From positions 1 through 64,000 of the forward strand of contig CAYQES010000017.1 in assembly GCA_964416595.1 (NCBI GenBank): a DNA stretch of 64,000 nt, written 5' to 3'. The first letter of the stretch is position 1. Each line of letters begins with the position of its first letter. This DNA is from JAKFYM01 sp964416595. GTDB taxonomy: Bacteria > Bdellovibrionota > UBA1018 > CAIPTA01. Under the pieces are notes generated by a model. It searched no databases, was not told the origin of the DNA, and saw only the letters and a program-made list of their open reading frames with translations. Below, piece by piece: positions 24,836 to 33,630 of this stretch. Both the position numbers and the translations under genes were made by a program.

Positions 24836-27151
24836 TCATTTGGACCGGAGCTTCCATACTCCGCTCCAAACTTCTTTGGTGTGCTTGTTGTGTGTGCTTG
24901 CTAATTCTTTTACTCGCTCGATAAAAACTTGGGAGGTGGTGTCGTCGGGTTTTAGCGAAGCACACACCCTAAAAGCTGCTTCCGCCTCGGCCCACTGGCC
25001 CGCTTGGTAGTGTTTGCGCCCTTGAGCAAAAGCCACGAGCCATTCTTCTGTTGTGGAGTTTGTGATGCTAGTCGTGGTGCCCAAGAGCTCTTGGATTTCT
25101 ACGGCCTCTTCCCGGCCTTTCACTTGCACAAAATCCAGAGGTCGAAACAAAAATTTTTGCCCGCTGGATTCCGCCGTTTCCTTGCTCACCAAAATTTGCG
25201 TGCCGTATACGTTGTTTACGCCTTCCAAACGGGACGCTAGATTCACATTATCGCCCATCACCGTATAGCTAAACACCTGCTCGCTGCCCATATTGCCCAC
25301 GTTCATTTCCCCGGAATGCAGACCAATGCGCAAACCGATCGTGATGCCGTATTGCGCTTGCCACTCGCGATTGATGGCAGCTAATTCTTGCTGGATCTCC
25401 AAAGCTGTTTGGCAGCCCAATTCCGCATGGTTCGGCAAATCCACGGGCGCGCCCCAAAAGCACATGATGGCGTCGCCCATATACTTATCGAGCGTGCCAC
25501 TGTTCTTGAGAATGATTTTGGTCATACGAGTAAAATATTCGTTGAGCCGCTCCGTGAGGGCTACCGGATCCATGGTTTCTGAAAGCTTCGTGAAGCCCAC
25601 GAGATCGCAAAACATCACAGTAAGGATTTTCTTTTCGCCCCCCAATCTTAGTTTTGAGGGATCTTTTAAGATTTCCTCCACCACTGCCGTGGAAACATAG
25701 CGCGAGAAGGCGGAGCGGATCCTTCGTTTTTCTTTTTCTTCCGTGAAGTAGCGGTACAAAATCCCCGCAAACAATACGCTGCCAGCGGCGATCACGGGCA
25801 GCCAAACGGGCACCACCACGCCCTCGGCAAAAAACTTATCTGACCACCAGCGAAAGCTCACCATCACCACCAACGTGGAGCCAAACGCAAAAAGCGGCGA
25901 CAAATACGCCACCAAACCAGCCACTAGCAAACCAAGCCCCAGCAAAAATCCATAACCGTATTGGTAAAAACGCTCGTCTTTTACGAGGAAATTTTGCGTG
26001 AGAATATTGCTGGCCAAAGTGGCATGCACTTCCACACCGGGATAGTTTCTAGAAAGAGGATTCGCGCGAATATCTTTCAAGCCCTGGGCAGTGGCTCCCA
26101 CAAAAATGATTTTTCCTTTGAGGTTTGCTGCGGGGATCTTGCCCTCAATGAGATCAGAGAATTCATAGTACGGAAAATTCCGGCCCGCGCCATAGTAGCG
26201 AAGCAGTACGCTGCCTGAAGGCGAGAGCGGAGTCCAGCCCGGGGTAAAGGCTTCCGTAGATCCAGCACTCACCAAACGGAGGCCTCGGTCACTACCCTGC
26301 AGCACTAATCCGTGAGGCTGACCTTCGTGTAGGTAAGCGCTCACGGCACGAACAGCGAGTGAGGGGAAAACTAACGTTTCAAATCCCATCACCGCCGTAG
26401 CTCGGCGAATCACGCTGTCTTCGTCAGCTTCTGCCGTAAAAAAACCCAAACCCGACTGAGTGCCCAAGGCCGATAGCAACTGGTAGTGCGGCAGCACGGG
26501 CTCGCGGCCTGTCATGGAATGCACAAAAGCATCGTCCCGCACTTGTTCGCGAGGAAGCGCGTGTTTACGTAAAAGTTTTAGGCTGCGCTTGTCCACAGTA
26601 CGGATTCCCATTTCCTCGGCGCCCCGGGAAGTAAACGCATACCCCAAAATCACCGGAATCTTCGCCGTCTTGAGGCTCTGGGCGAAGATTTGATCGCCAG
26701 TGGAGCCGGTGCCGCCGGCACCCCATTCTCGCTCAGGGAATGTAATATCAAAGGCCACAACCTTTGCCCCGGCGGTTTCGAGACGCTGGATCAAAGTTTG
26801 ATAGATATGGCGCGGAAAAGGAAATTGTCCGAGACGTTCTAAAGATTTTTCATTTATTTCAACAATCGCAATCTCAGGGCTGACTTCAGGGCTAACCATG
26901 GTGGTGCTAGTGGTGGTGCTAGCGGTGGTGCTGTGGGACCCCGCCAAGTGCGAGTCATAGTCCAGGCGCTCAAGCCACTGCAAAAACGATGAGGCCGCTT
27001 GTGTCTCTATCCAAGCCACCAGCGCCTGTTCGTTTTCGCCACCTTTTTTTGCAAGAATAAATGTGAAATGTTGAAGGCCCAATAGCCCCAAAAAGAAAAC
27101 TAGAACAATGGCGGCGGGCCACAATCGAAAACCTACACGAGTACCCAGCAT
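24836..27151 (-). CDS. CHASE2 adenylate cyclase with C-terminal TPR-like tail
   Basis: A 771-aa membrane cyclase. After TM1 (residues 11-30) comes a Thr/Ser repeat (73-85), an extracytoplasmic CHASE2 sensor domain (about 93-390), three membrane helices, a class III cyclase domain (about 505-690) and a tail with a TPR-like pair (GRKHYQAGQWAEAEAAFRVC). The cyclase has both metal aspartates (VMFCDLVGFT, KYMGDAIMCFWG) and VMGDNVNLASRLE with the Asp/Asn/Arg set of active adenylate cyclases. It heads an operon with an HD-GYP protein and a phosphodiesterase-like protein. Its signal is unknown. The 12-bp repeat coding for residues 73-84 is unusual. Confidence 0.92.
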   Translation of the reverse strand: MLGTRVGFRLWPAAIVLVFFLGLLGLQHFTFILAKKGGENEQALVAWIETQAASSFLQWLERLDYDSHLAGSHSTTASTTTSTTMVSPEVSPEIAIVEINEKSLERLGQFPFPRHIYQTLIQRLETAGAKVVAFDITFPEREWGAGGTGSTGDQIFAQSLKTAKIPVILGYAFTSRGAEEMGIRTVDKRSLKLLRKHALPREQVRDDAFVHSMTGREPVLPHYQLLSALGTQSGLGFFTAEADEDSVIRRATAVMGFETLVFPSLAVRAVSAYLHEGQPHGLVLQGSDRGLRLVSAGSTEAFTPGWTPLSPSGSVLLRYYGAGRNFPYYEFSDLIEGKIPAANLKGKIIFVGATAQGLKDIRANPLSRNYPGVEVHATLASNILTQNFLVKDERFYQYGYGFLLGLGLLVAGLVAYLSPLFAFGSTLVVMVSFRWWSDKFFAEGVVVPVWLPVIAAGSVLFAGILYRYFTEEKEKRRIRSAFSRYVSTAVVEEILKDPSKLRLGGEKKILTVMFCDLVGFTKLSETMDPVALTERLNEYFTRMTKIILKNSGTLDKYMGDAIMCFWGAPVDLPNHAELGCQTALEIQQELAAINREWQAQYGITIGLRIGLHSGEMNVGNMGSEQVFSYTVMGDNVNLASRLEGVNNVYGTQILVSKETAESSGQKFLFRPLDFVQVKGREEAVEIQELLGTTTSITNSTTEEWLVAFAQGRKHYQAGQWAEAEAAFRVCASLKPDDTTSQVFIERVKELASTHNKHTKEVWSGVWKLRSK
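26900..26935 (+). repeat. Three 12-bp repeats GGTGGTGCTNNN inside the cyclase gene
   Basis: Units at 26900, 26912 and 26924 read GGTGGTGCTAGT, GGTGGTGCTAGC and GGTGGTGCTGTG. On the coding minus strand they encode the Ser-Thr-Thr repeat between TM1 and CHASE2. The same 12-bp unit, also three times, lies in mutL at 29600. Confidence 0.9.
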
Positions 27152-27238
27152 CCTTGCTTCCTCAAACCTGGCGCCTTCGTCCTAAAAGCGCCTTACACCT
27201 AACCTCTTATGATTGTACCGCTTTACGACAGTAACAGC

Positions 27239-28147
27239 CTAATAGTTTTGATTGTTTTGCAGGATCTGGAGGGCTAAATCGTAGGCTGTATTTTTGCTGA
27301 GGCCATGGCTCATTCCCACACGGACCAGGATTTTTTGTCCTGCGCCTAAGGCAGCTAATTCTGCTAGCACTGGTCGGATTTTTTCTTCGTCCTGGGCAGA
27401 ACTGGCTGTTTTTGTGTTCCCTAAATCCAACGCCACCACGTATTCACCTCTAGGTTCCGGAAGCATTTCGGCTACTTGGCTGATCGTACCGCGATAGATG
27501 CTTTCAAAACGCTTGGTGAGCTCCCGCCCCACGACGATTTGCGCCGGTGCTTGGGCTTGGTCAGAGGTCGTCGGAATCGCTTTTGCTAAAAAATCTAAAC
27601 AATCTTTGATGCGATGGGGACTCTCAAAAAACACGTGCAACCCACCTAACTGCAGGGCCTGTTGCGCCCAGGTCTCGCGATCCTTTTTTTCGCGCGGAAA
27701 AAAACCGTGAAACGTAAATTTACTCGAGAAAAACCCAGAAACCGACAACAACGCTATGGGCGCACTGGGCCCTGGCACCGGCACCACAGGAATGCCCGCG
27801 GCTACGGCGGCGCTCACTAAATCCGCTCCCGGGTCGCAAATTCCCGGAGTGCCCGCATCGCTTACATACACACCAATGGCACCGGGTTCTTGTAAACGAC
27901 GAACTAGGTCTCCAATTTTATTCGGACCAGAATGTTCGTGAAGAGAAATTAACTTTGTGGTGGTGGGCCCGCCGGATTCCAGTAGCTTACGGGTTTCGCG
28001 AGTGTCTTCAGCGGCAATCCAATGCGCTGCGGACAACACACGCACAGCGCGGGCACTCAAGTCTTCCAGGTTTCCAATGGGAGTGGAAACCATGTAAAGG
28101 CCGGGGGGGAGCTCAGCTAGGTTATGGTCTTTTTCTTGGTCTTTCAT
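27239..28147 (-). CDS. rsmI: 16S rRNA 2'-O-ribose C1402 methyltransferase RsmI
   Basis: A 302-aa SAM-dependent methyltransferase of the tetrapyrrole-methylase fold. LYMVSTPIGNLEDLSARAV, AAEDTRETRKLL, ISLHEHSGPNK, YVSDAGTPGICDPGADLV and VVPVPGPSAPIALLSVSG are the classic RsmI motifs. It modifies the ribosomal decoding centre. I use the ATG at 28147, preceded by AAAAGGA, because longer reading includes 39 unlikely residues. A C-terminal part ends near SHGLSKNTAYDLALQ. It lies 87 bp upstream of the cyclase gene. Confidence 0.96.
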   Translation of the reverse strand: MKDQEKDHNLAELPPGLYMVSTPIGNLEDLSARAVRVLSAAHWIAAEDTRETRKLLESGGPTTTKLISLHEHSGPNKIGDLVRRLQEPGAIGVYVSDAGTPGICDPGADLVSAAVAAGIPVVPVPGPSAPIALLSVSGFFSSKFTFHGFFPREKKDRETWAQQALQLGGLHVFFESPHRIKDCLDFLAKAIPTTSDQAQAPAQIVVGRELTKRFESIYRGTISQVAEMLPEPRGEYVVALDLGNTKTASSAQDEEKIRPVLAELAALGAGQKILVRVGMSHGLSKNTAYDLALQILQNNQNY

Positions 28148-28238
28148 CTGAAGTCCTTTTATACTTTTCTTATGTAGTATGGGTTGCCTGTGGGCGCAAC
28201 TCAGGAAAATGTCGAAATGACAGCCATGGAGGGAAGTC

Positions 28239-28604
28239 ATGTCTTTACGAGCCAGTGTACTCAATCAAGGGGAAATCACCGTTATCGCATTGGAAGGCAA
28301 ACTGGATTTTGAAAGCCAGGATGTGCTGCGGGAAAACATCATCACCCTCACCCGCCAAGGGAAAAAAGTGGTCGTGGATATGGAGGGCCTCAACTTCGTG
28401 GGCTCAAGCGGCATCACGCACTTCATTCGCTCGTTGTATGAGCTCCAAGAGCGCGGCCTGACAGTGCCTCACCTCTGCAACGTAAAGAGTGAATTCAGAA
28501 AGATCATCAGCGCCTACGACATCAACCGCGAATTTTCTATTCACGAAAACCGCCAAGCAGCGGTAGATGGATTTTTCCGATCCGGCGGTCACGAAAACAA
28601 CTGA
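28239..28604 (+). CDS. STAS-domain anti-sigma-factor antagonist-like protein
   Basis: A 121-aa single STAS domain. ITVIALEGKLDFESQD opens the fold and MEGLNFVGSSGITHFI carries the phosphorylatable serine pair (Ser56/57) of SpoIIAA-type antagonists. No RsbW-like kinase lies nearby, so the partner is elsewhere. The start follows GGAGGGAAGTC. Its stop codon lies inside the first unit of a 13-bp tandem repeat. It may read out a partner-switching circuit (inference). Confidence 0.88.
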   Translation: MSLRASVLNQGEITVIALEGKLDFESQDVLRENIITLTRQGKKVVVDMEGLNFVGSSGITHFIRSLYELQERGLTVPHLCNVKSEFRKIISAYDINREFSIHENRQAAVDGFFRSGGHENN

Positions 28605-28650
28605 GGTGCTGAACTGAGGTGCTGAACTGAGGTGCTGAACTGAGGTGCCG
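28599..28650 (+). repeat. Four tandem copies of a 13-bp unit
   Basis: AACTGAGGTGCTG is repeated at 28599, 28612, 28625 and 28638, the last with one change. The STAS gene stop (TGA) sits in the first unit, and the RAYT gene ends 5 bp after the last. No spacers, so it is not a CRISPR array. The GGTGCT core recalls the 12-bp repeats in nearby genes. Confidence 0.95.
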
Positions 28651-28654
28651 GGCG

Positions 28655-29209
28655 CTACAACGGCACAGCTTTGGCGTTTTTCCAGAATGCTTGCAGTTGG
28701 GGTTTACTAAAAACACCAAAACTCTCGAGAGCATTCTTTGAGAAGTAATTCTTAAGGACGTTGTACTCTCGCCCCCAATTTACAACCCGCGAGAAGGCGA
28801 TTCGCTCGAAGAATTTGCCTTTGGGGGCGCCTTTACGGGCGCCGGTCACGAGAAACATCAAGCGTTGGCCAAACACCCGTAAAAAGGCCTGCATCTTTTC
28901 TCGACTAGGAAACCGCAGCGCCAAATGTAGATGATTGCCCGCATTCACGAACATCACCAACCTTGAATCATAATGCTCGGCTAGATCTAAGGCCAAGGCA
29001 TGAATCGCGAGTTTGTGACGTGGGTTCAAAAAGCTCCATACGCCGCGGGCCCTCGCTGACCGGTACACCACGTGCATAGATCGTTTCGCGCAGAAGGGGC
29101 GCTGACGATGGCGGCATTTGAGGTTGCCACCGTACGCCAACGGAGCGCTGTACGCCATAGACGATCCGCGCACCGCTTGTGCAGGTTTGGGTGATTTTCT
29201 TTTACGCAT
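28655..29209 (-). CDS. REP-associated tyrosine transposase (RAYT), Y1/HUH type
   Basis: A 184-aa Y1 transposase-like protein. The HUH motif is NHLHLAL (His93, His95), after strand MHVVYRSARARGVWSF. The likely nucleophile is Tyr149 or Tyr155 in GREYNVLKNYFSKNALES. These features and the size match RAYTs, single-copy domesticated relatives of IS200 that process REP hairpins. It is flanked on one side by a large hairpin (29254-29309) and on the other by a 13-bp tandem repeat. No IS ends or target duplication are seen, so it is probably resident rather than mobile. Confidence 0.8.
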   Translation of the reverse strand: MRKRKSPKPAQAVRGSSMAYSAPLAYGGNLKCRHRQRPFCAKRSMHVVYRSARARGVWSFLNPRHKLAIHALALDLAEHYDSRLVMFVNAGNHLHLALRFPSREKMQAFLRVFGQRLMFLVTGARKGAPKGKFFERIAFSRVVNWGREYNVLKNYFSKNALESFGVFSKPQLQAFWKNAKAVPL

Positions 29210-29253
29210 AAAATGGAGCTACTCCTGCACCAAAATTCTTTCAAGTACTTTTC

Positions 29254-29309
29254 GGGGACAAAGGTATTTTCGTAAATTCACTGCTGCGCGAAATAATACC
29301 TTTATCCCC
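29254..29309. repeat. REP-like hairpin beside the RAYT gene
   Basis: GGGGACAAAGGTATTTTCG (29254-29272) pairs with CGAAATAATACCTTTATCCCC (29289-29309) around a 16-nt loop, with one mismatch and a small bulge. A partial second copy is at 33631-33647. This is the expected kind of substrate for the RAYT encoded 45 bp away. Confidence 0.8.
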
Positions 29310-29437
29310 AGTAAAACCTTGGGATCCAAAGCCTCGGCACAGCCCACTACTCCAGACCTAAAACCCACCGGACCACACCACCACAAGCACAAAAGCATTT
29401 GCGCTCCCCACCCATTACATGATTTAACTCGGCAGTG

Positions 29438-31363
29438 ATGATCGACACCCCCACACAGCGCAGAATCGCGAAACTCAACGACCAACTGGCCAATCAAATT
29501 GCAGCGGGTGAGGTTGTGGAGCGTCCTGGCGCAGCGATGAAGGAGTTGATAGAGAACTCGCTGGATGCTGGTGCCCGCACCATCCGCGTGCACGTGCACG
29601 GTGGTGCTCACAGTGGTGCTCGCGGTGGTGCTAGTCTCCTCGAAGTGGCCGACGATGGCAGCGGCATTCATCACGACGATATGCTACTCGCGCTCGACCG
29701 CCATGCCACCTCTAAAATCCACAAACCCGAAGATCTATTTGCCATCCAAACCTGGGGTTTCCGTGGCGAAGCCCTGGCATCGATCGCCGCCGTTTCGCGA
29801 CTCACCCTAAGCTCCCGGGCCGCCGCCTCCACGACGAACACCACGACGAGCACCACGACTGGCCGTGGCACTGGACGAGAAATCATCTGCGAAGGTGGCC
29901 TCATCAAAGAAGATCGCGCCGTGGCGCGCGCTGTGGGTACCACCGTAAAAGTGGAGGATCTGTTTTTTAATACTCCCGCCCGCAAAAAGTTCCTGAAATC
30001 GCCAGGCGCTGAGTCTACTTTTATCGCCCAGACTTTTCATCGTCTCGCGATTAGCGCACCCGAAACCTCTTTTGAACTCACTTCAGAAGGTGAGCGTTTG
30101 TTTTTATACCCGCCTGCCACATCGATGGCCGCCCGAATCGCGGATGTGTATCGCTCAGCCTGGAAACTCCATCTCGACGAAACTGATCTCTTGCACGTGG
30201 ATGCCGTTAGTGCGCCCTACCGGCTACGGGCTTGGATCCTACCCTCGAAACATTTTATTCCCTCATCTCGCGGCATTCTGCTGTACGTAAATAAAAGATC
30301 TGTAAAAGATAAACTCCTGCAACAGGCCGTGCTCACCGCCGCCAAAGAAGCGTTGTTTGGAAATCTGTATCCACAGTTGGTGCTTTCCTTGGAAACTCCT
30401 CCCGAGGGCGTAGACGTAAACGTTCATCCCACCAAAGCCGAACTACGGTTTAGGGATTCAGGCCACGTATTTGCTTTTGTGCGTAAACACCTAGAGAAGG
30501 CCCTGGCTGGTGATCGTCGTGGATCCGTGGGTTTGTCGTCTGGTTTTTCGTTGGCCACCACCACAGAACCCCTCTTTCCAAACTCACTGCAAACCGGCAC
30601 CCACTACCACCAAAAACTCAGCTACACTCCACCAACCCACACCCCACCAACCCACACTCCACAGGAACACACCTCGCTCGAGCACACCTCCTTTGAGCAA
30701 GCTCCACTGCAAACCCATACGGCACCCACTCAGCAGCCTGGGCCTCAGTTAGGACCTCAAACACCTCAATTTTTAGGCACGCTCAAAAACACCTACCTAC
30801 TTTGCCAGGACGACCAAGGCCTCGTGCTTGTGGACCAGCACGCCGCCCACGAACGAGTGACATACGAAAAACTCAAAAATTCCCGTCTCAGCAAACTAGA
30901 AGCACAACCGCTACTAATCCCTCTACAAATAGAACTTGGTCGAGAAGCCCTCGATCGACTCGAATCTGAATTTCCGCGCTTTGCTGAACAAGGCCTAGTG
31001 CTCGATCGTTCAGGGCCAACCCTCCTCACGGTGCGGGAGATTCCATCGCTACTGCTCAAAAAAGATGGCGCGCCTGTGCTTTCCATCGGCAATTTTTTAC
31101 GTAAACTTGCCCAAGACTGGGATGAATCCACCGTGGAAGGAGAGCTCGCCGAAGCCTTTCGTAATCGCCTACTCGACGTGCTCGCCAGCGAAAGTTGTCA
31201 TGGCTCCGTGCGGGCCGGACAAACCTTATCTAGCCTAGAAGCCATGTCGCTGCTTGCACAAATGTCCGAAACGGATTTTTCTGGGCATTGCCCCCATGGC
31301 CGCCCCACTACGGTGCGTCTGCGCTGGCAGGATTTGGAAAGACTCTTCAAGCGAGTGTTTTAG
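29438..31363 (+). CDS. mutL: DNA mismatch repair protein MutL
   Basis: A 641-aa protein. The N-terminal GHKL ATPase has AAGEVVERPGAAMKELIENS, DDGSGI and GFRGEALASIAAVSRLTL. The C-terminal dimerisation/endonuclease domain has DQHAAHERVTYE (from residue 466) and GHCPHGRPT, so this MutL carries the latent nickase of bacteria without MutH. Three blocks are inserted repeats: GGAHSGARGGAS, TTNTTTSTTT and a proline/threonine linker near 400. The start is ATG at 29438, immediately after a GTG. miaA begins at its stop codon (TAGTG). Confidence 0.97.
   Translation: MIDTPTQRRIAKLNDQLANQIAAGEVVERPGAAMKELIENSLDAGARTIRVHVHGGAHSGARGGASLLEVADDGSGIHHDDMLLALDRHATSKIHKPEDLFAIQTWGFRGEALASIAAVSRLTLSSRAAASTTNTTTSTTTGRGTGREIICEGGLIKEDRAVARAVGTTVKVEDLFFNTPARKKFLKSPGAESTFIAQTFHRLAISAPETSFELTSEGERLFLYPPATSMAARIADVYRSAWKLHLDETDLLHVDAVSAPYRLRAWILPSKHFIPSSRGILLYVNKRSVKDKLLQQAVLTAAKEALFGNLYPQLVLSLETPPEGVDVNVHPTKAELRFRDSGHVFAFVRKHLEKALAGDRRGSVGLSSGFSLATTTEPLFPNSLQTGTHYHQKLSYTPPTHTPPTHTPQEHTSLEHTSFEQAPLQTHTAPTQQPGPQLGPQTPQFLGTLKNTYLLCQDDQGLVLVDQHAAHERVTYEKLKNSRLSKLEAQPLLIPLQIELGREALDRLESEFPRFAEQGLVLDRSGPTLLTVREIPSLLLKKDGAPVLSIGNFLRKLAQDWDESTVEGELAEAFRNRLLDVLASESCHGSVRAGQTLSSLEAMSLLAQMSETDFSGHCPHGRPTTVRLRWQDLERLFKRVF
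29600..29635 (+). repeat. Three 12-bp repeats inside mutL (first block)
   Basis: GGTGGTGCTCAC, AGTGGTGCTCGC and GGTGGTGCTAGT follow one another in frame in the ATPase domain. The unit is the same as in the cyclase gene at 26900 but is read in the opposite sense. Confidence 0.9.
29831..29854 (+). repeat. 12-bp repeats inside mutL (second block)
   Basis: ACGACGAACACC and ACGACGAGCACC are adjacent, followed by a partial third unit. They encode Thr-rich residues (TNTTTSTT). The complement, GGTGCTCGTCGT, recalls the GGTGGTGCT unit of the first block. Confidence 0.75.
30629..30673 (+). repeat. Three 15-bp repeats in the mutL linker
   Basis: CCACCAACCCACACC, CCACCAACCCACACT and a diverged CCACAGGAACACACC encode a Pro-Thr-His linker between the ATPase and C-terminal domains. 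This part of MutL is normally unstructured and variable in length. Confidence 0.85.
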
Positions 31364-32355
31364 TGTCTATCATCAAGATTCACCCGCAGCACCCACTGAT
31401 AGTGATTGGTGGACCAACCGCTTCCGGGAAAAGTTCTCTCGGGCTCAAGCTGGCAATAGAACTAGCTAAGCAAAAAATCCCCACAGAAATCATTTGTGCG
31501 GATTCGATCACGGTGTACCGCGGATTTGATATCGGCTCTGCTAAACCCACCCCCAAAGAACAAGCTCTGATCCCACACCACTTACTCGACATTGTGAATC
31601 CCATGGAAAATTTTACGGCCGGAGATTTTATTCGGCTCGCCGTGCCTTTGATTGAGCGCCTCCGCAGTGAAGGCAAAGTTCCTCTGGTGATTGGTGGCAC
31701 AGGCTTCTACCTTAGGGCCCTCCTTAGAGGCATGGCCAGTGGCGAGGAAGACCAAGCAGAATCCGCGCGCATCAAACAAGAATTAGAAGATCGCGCTAGC
31801 AATGAAGGCTGGGAGAAACTCCACCAAGAACTTCTCGCCAAAGATCCCAGTTCCCGTGTCCACCCCAATGATCATTACCGGATTATTAGAGCGCTGCAGG
31901 CCATCGCACTGCAAGCAGCAGGCCCTCACGAAAAACTGGCCTGGAGTGAACTCAACAAAACCACCCGGGAGAATCCGGCGCGGTTTCCACACCAATACTT
32001 TCGACTCAAAGTCGAAAAAGAATCTTTAAAAACTAGGATCGAAGAGCGCACCAAACTCATGCTCGACCGTGGCTTGGTAGCGGAAACAAAAGCGCTGCTC
32101 GAGCAAGGCATTCCGACCAGTTGTAAACCCATGCAAAGCATAGGCTATCGAGAGGCCGTGGCTTTTTTGCAAGAATCCGGCACCACCACAAACTCCACCG
32201 CTACGCTCGCAGAGCAAATCGTGCAGAGCACGATGAAACTCGCCAAGCAACAAAACACCTGGTTCCGGGGCGAAGAGTTGGCCGAATGGATCGAACCCTC
32301 TCTAGAATCTCTACTTCCAGTAGTACTGAAATCATTGCAAGGCCCCCGCGATTGA
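31363..32355 (+). CDS. miaA: tRNA dimethylallyltransferase MiaA
   Basis: A 330-aa enzyme that prenylates A37 of tRNAs reading UNN codons. P-loop IGGPTASGKSSLG, DSITVYRGFDIGSAKPTPKE and VIGGTGFYLRALLRG are intact, and SIGYREAVAFL is in the C-terminal part. The start is a GTG sharing its G with the mutL stop (TAGTG); an in-frame ATG at 31288 lies far inside mutL and is rejected. The segment TTTNSTATL near the C-terminus resembles the Thr/Ser repeats seen elsewhere in the window. Confidence 0.96.
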   Translation: MSIIKIHPQHPLIVIGGPTASGKSSLGLKLAIELAKQKIPTEIICADSITVYRGFDIGSAKPTPKEQALIPHHLLDIVNPMENFTAGDFIRLAVPLIERLRSEGKVPLVIGGTGFYLRALLRGMASGEEDQAESARIKQELEDRASNEGWEKLHQELLAKDPSSRVHPNDHYRIIRALQAIALQAAGPHEKLAWSELNKTTRENPARFPHQYFRLKVEKESLKTRIEERTKLMLDRGLVAETKALLEQGIPTSCKPMQSIGYREAVAFLQESGTTTNSTATLAEQIVQSTMKLAKQQNTWFRGEELAEWIEPSLESLLPVVLKSLQGPRD

Positions 32356-32393
32356 TCTAGCCTAAGGTCAAACCAGGTTCGAGGGAGCAATCC

Positions 32394-33278
32394 ATGAGCG
32401 GAAACGAAATTAAGATCATTATCATCTCCGACGGCACAGGCGAAACCGCTTCGCTCATGACCAAAGCGGCCGTGATCCAATTTTCTGACCGGGAAATCGC
32501 TTATACTCGCTACAAAAACATCCGCACCCAAGTGCAGATTGAAGCCATCTTCCAAGATGCAGCCGCTCGCCAGGATGTGGTTGTCTACACTCTCGTTTCG
32601 CCGGAGTTGAGAAAATTCACCCAAGAAATGGGCAAAAAATACAGCGTGCCATCCATTGATCTATTGGGGCCTTTGCTCAACTCGCTCTCTGCCTTTTTCG
32701 AGACCCAACCAAAATCTCAGCCGGGTCTCACGCACACCGTAAACGAACAATATTTTAAGCGCATCGCGGCCATGGAATACACAATCCACCACGACGACGG
32801 AAAATTTGTGGACGGCCTAAAAGAGGCAGACATCGTGATCTTAGGAATCTCCCGCACTTCTAAAACTCCATTATCCATGTACCTCTCCATGCAGGGCTAC
32901 AAAGTGTGCAATATCCCCATCGTGCGCGGCATTCCTTTGCCTCCCGAAATCCAACAAGTGGATCCCAACAAAATCATCTGCCTCACGATCCAAGCGGAAG
33001 TGCTACACACCATCCGCAAAGCCCGCCTCGATCGTTTAGGCAAAGATCCCCGCGATCACTCCAATGAAAACTACGCCAGCATGGAACATGTGGTGGCCGA
33101 TATCGAATACGCCACCAATATTTTCCGCCAAAACCGCAAATGGCCGATTTTTGATGTGTCCGGAAAAGCACTGGAAGAAACCGCCTCCGAAGTGATCCGC
33201 ATCATCACGGCCCGTAAAAAAATCGCCGCCAAATCCCAGTCCGGTGACAAGTCCGGCGGCAAACCCACCAACGACTAA
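32394..33278 (+). CDS. ppsR: PEP synthase/PPDK regulatory protein (DUF299)
   Basis: A 294-aa bifunctional ADP-dependent kinase and Pi-dependent phosphorylase. IIIISDGTGETASLMTKA opens the family, YTIHHDDGKFVDGLKEAD is typical, and GISRTSKTPLSMYLSMQG is the P-loop region. The members phosphorylate and reactivate PEP synthase or pyruvate phosphate dikinase. The target is not encoded here, so which of the two it controls is open. It is 38 bp after miaA and probably in the mutL-miaA operon. The last 20 residues are Lys/Gly-rich and unusual. Confidence 0.95.
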   Translation: MSGNEIKIIIISDGTGETASLMTKAAVIQFSDREIAYTRYKNIRTQVQIEAIFQDAAARQDVVVYTLVSPELRKFTQEMGKKYSVPSIDLLGPLLNSLSAFFETQPKSQPGLTHTVNEQYFKRIAAMEYTIHHDDGKFVDGLKEADIVILGISRTSKTPLSMYLSMQGYKVCNIPIVRGIPLPPEIQQVDPNKIICLTIQAEVLHTIRKARLDRLGKDPRDHSNENYASMEHVVADIEYATNIFRQNRKWPIFDVSGKALEETASEVIRIITARKKIAAKSQSGDKSGGKPTND

Positions 33279-33294
33279 ACCACCAACGCCCCCC

Positions 33295-33612
33295 ATGCAC
33301 AAACGCAGACAGCCAGACCAACCAGCGTTTTTTCTTGGCAAAATCGTTTTTGATTTTTTCAACAACGACGATGAAGAATTCAAGCAACGGTCCCTAAAAT
33401 CGCTCACCAAAGAAGTGCGCAAAGAGTTTAATATCTCCTGCATATCTGTAGATGATTATGAAGTAGAAAACCCAGAGCGTGGATCCGTGGTTTTTTCTTT
33501 CTGCGCCACTCACCGAGCCATTGGCAAAGAAGTTCTCGAAAGGGTACTCGCCTTTTTCGATGAAAAGGCCCCCGCCCGCATCCTTTCCCAAGAAACCAAG
33601 GAAGTGGACTAG
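33295..33612 (+). CDS. DUF503/YlxP-like small protein
   Basis: A 105-aa protein starting at the ATG at 33295. The core FLGKIVFDFFNND...QRSLKSLTKEVRKEFNISC and the pattern VVFSFCATHRAIGKEVLERV...FF match the DUF503 fold (ylxP, often next to infB and rbfA). Here it lies 16 bp after ppsR instead. The first 10 residues are basic and may be disordered. The function is unknown; a ribosome or RNA link is only inferred from relatives. Confidence 0.6.
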   Translation: MHKRRQPDQPAFFLGKIVFDFFNNDDEEFKQRSLKSLTKEVRKEFNISCISVDDYEVENPERGSVVFSFCATHRAIGKEVLERVLAFFDEKAPARILSQETKEVD

Positions 33613-33630
33613 GCCTACCGCTACCTCCAC

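Noticed and set aside
28599..28650. CRISPR array
   Set aside because: The 13-bp units are directly joined with no spacers, and there are no cas genes.
31288..31362. Upstream extension of miaA starting at an ATG
   Set aside because: The extra residues fall inside the mutL C-terminus and are absent from MiaA proteins; the GTG at the mutL stop fits the family and gene coupling.
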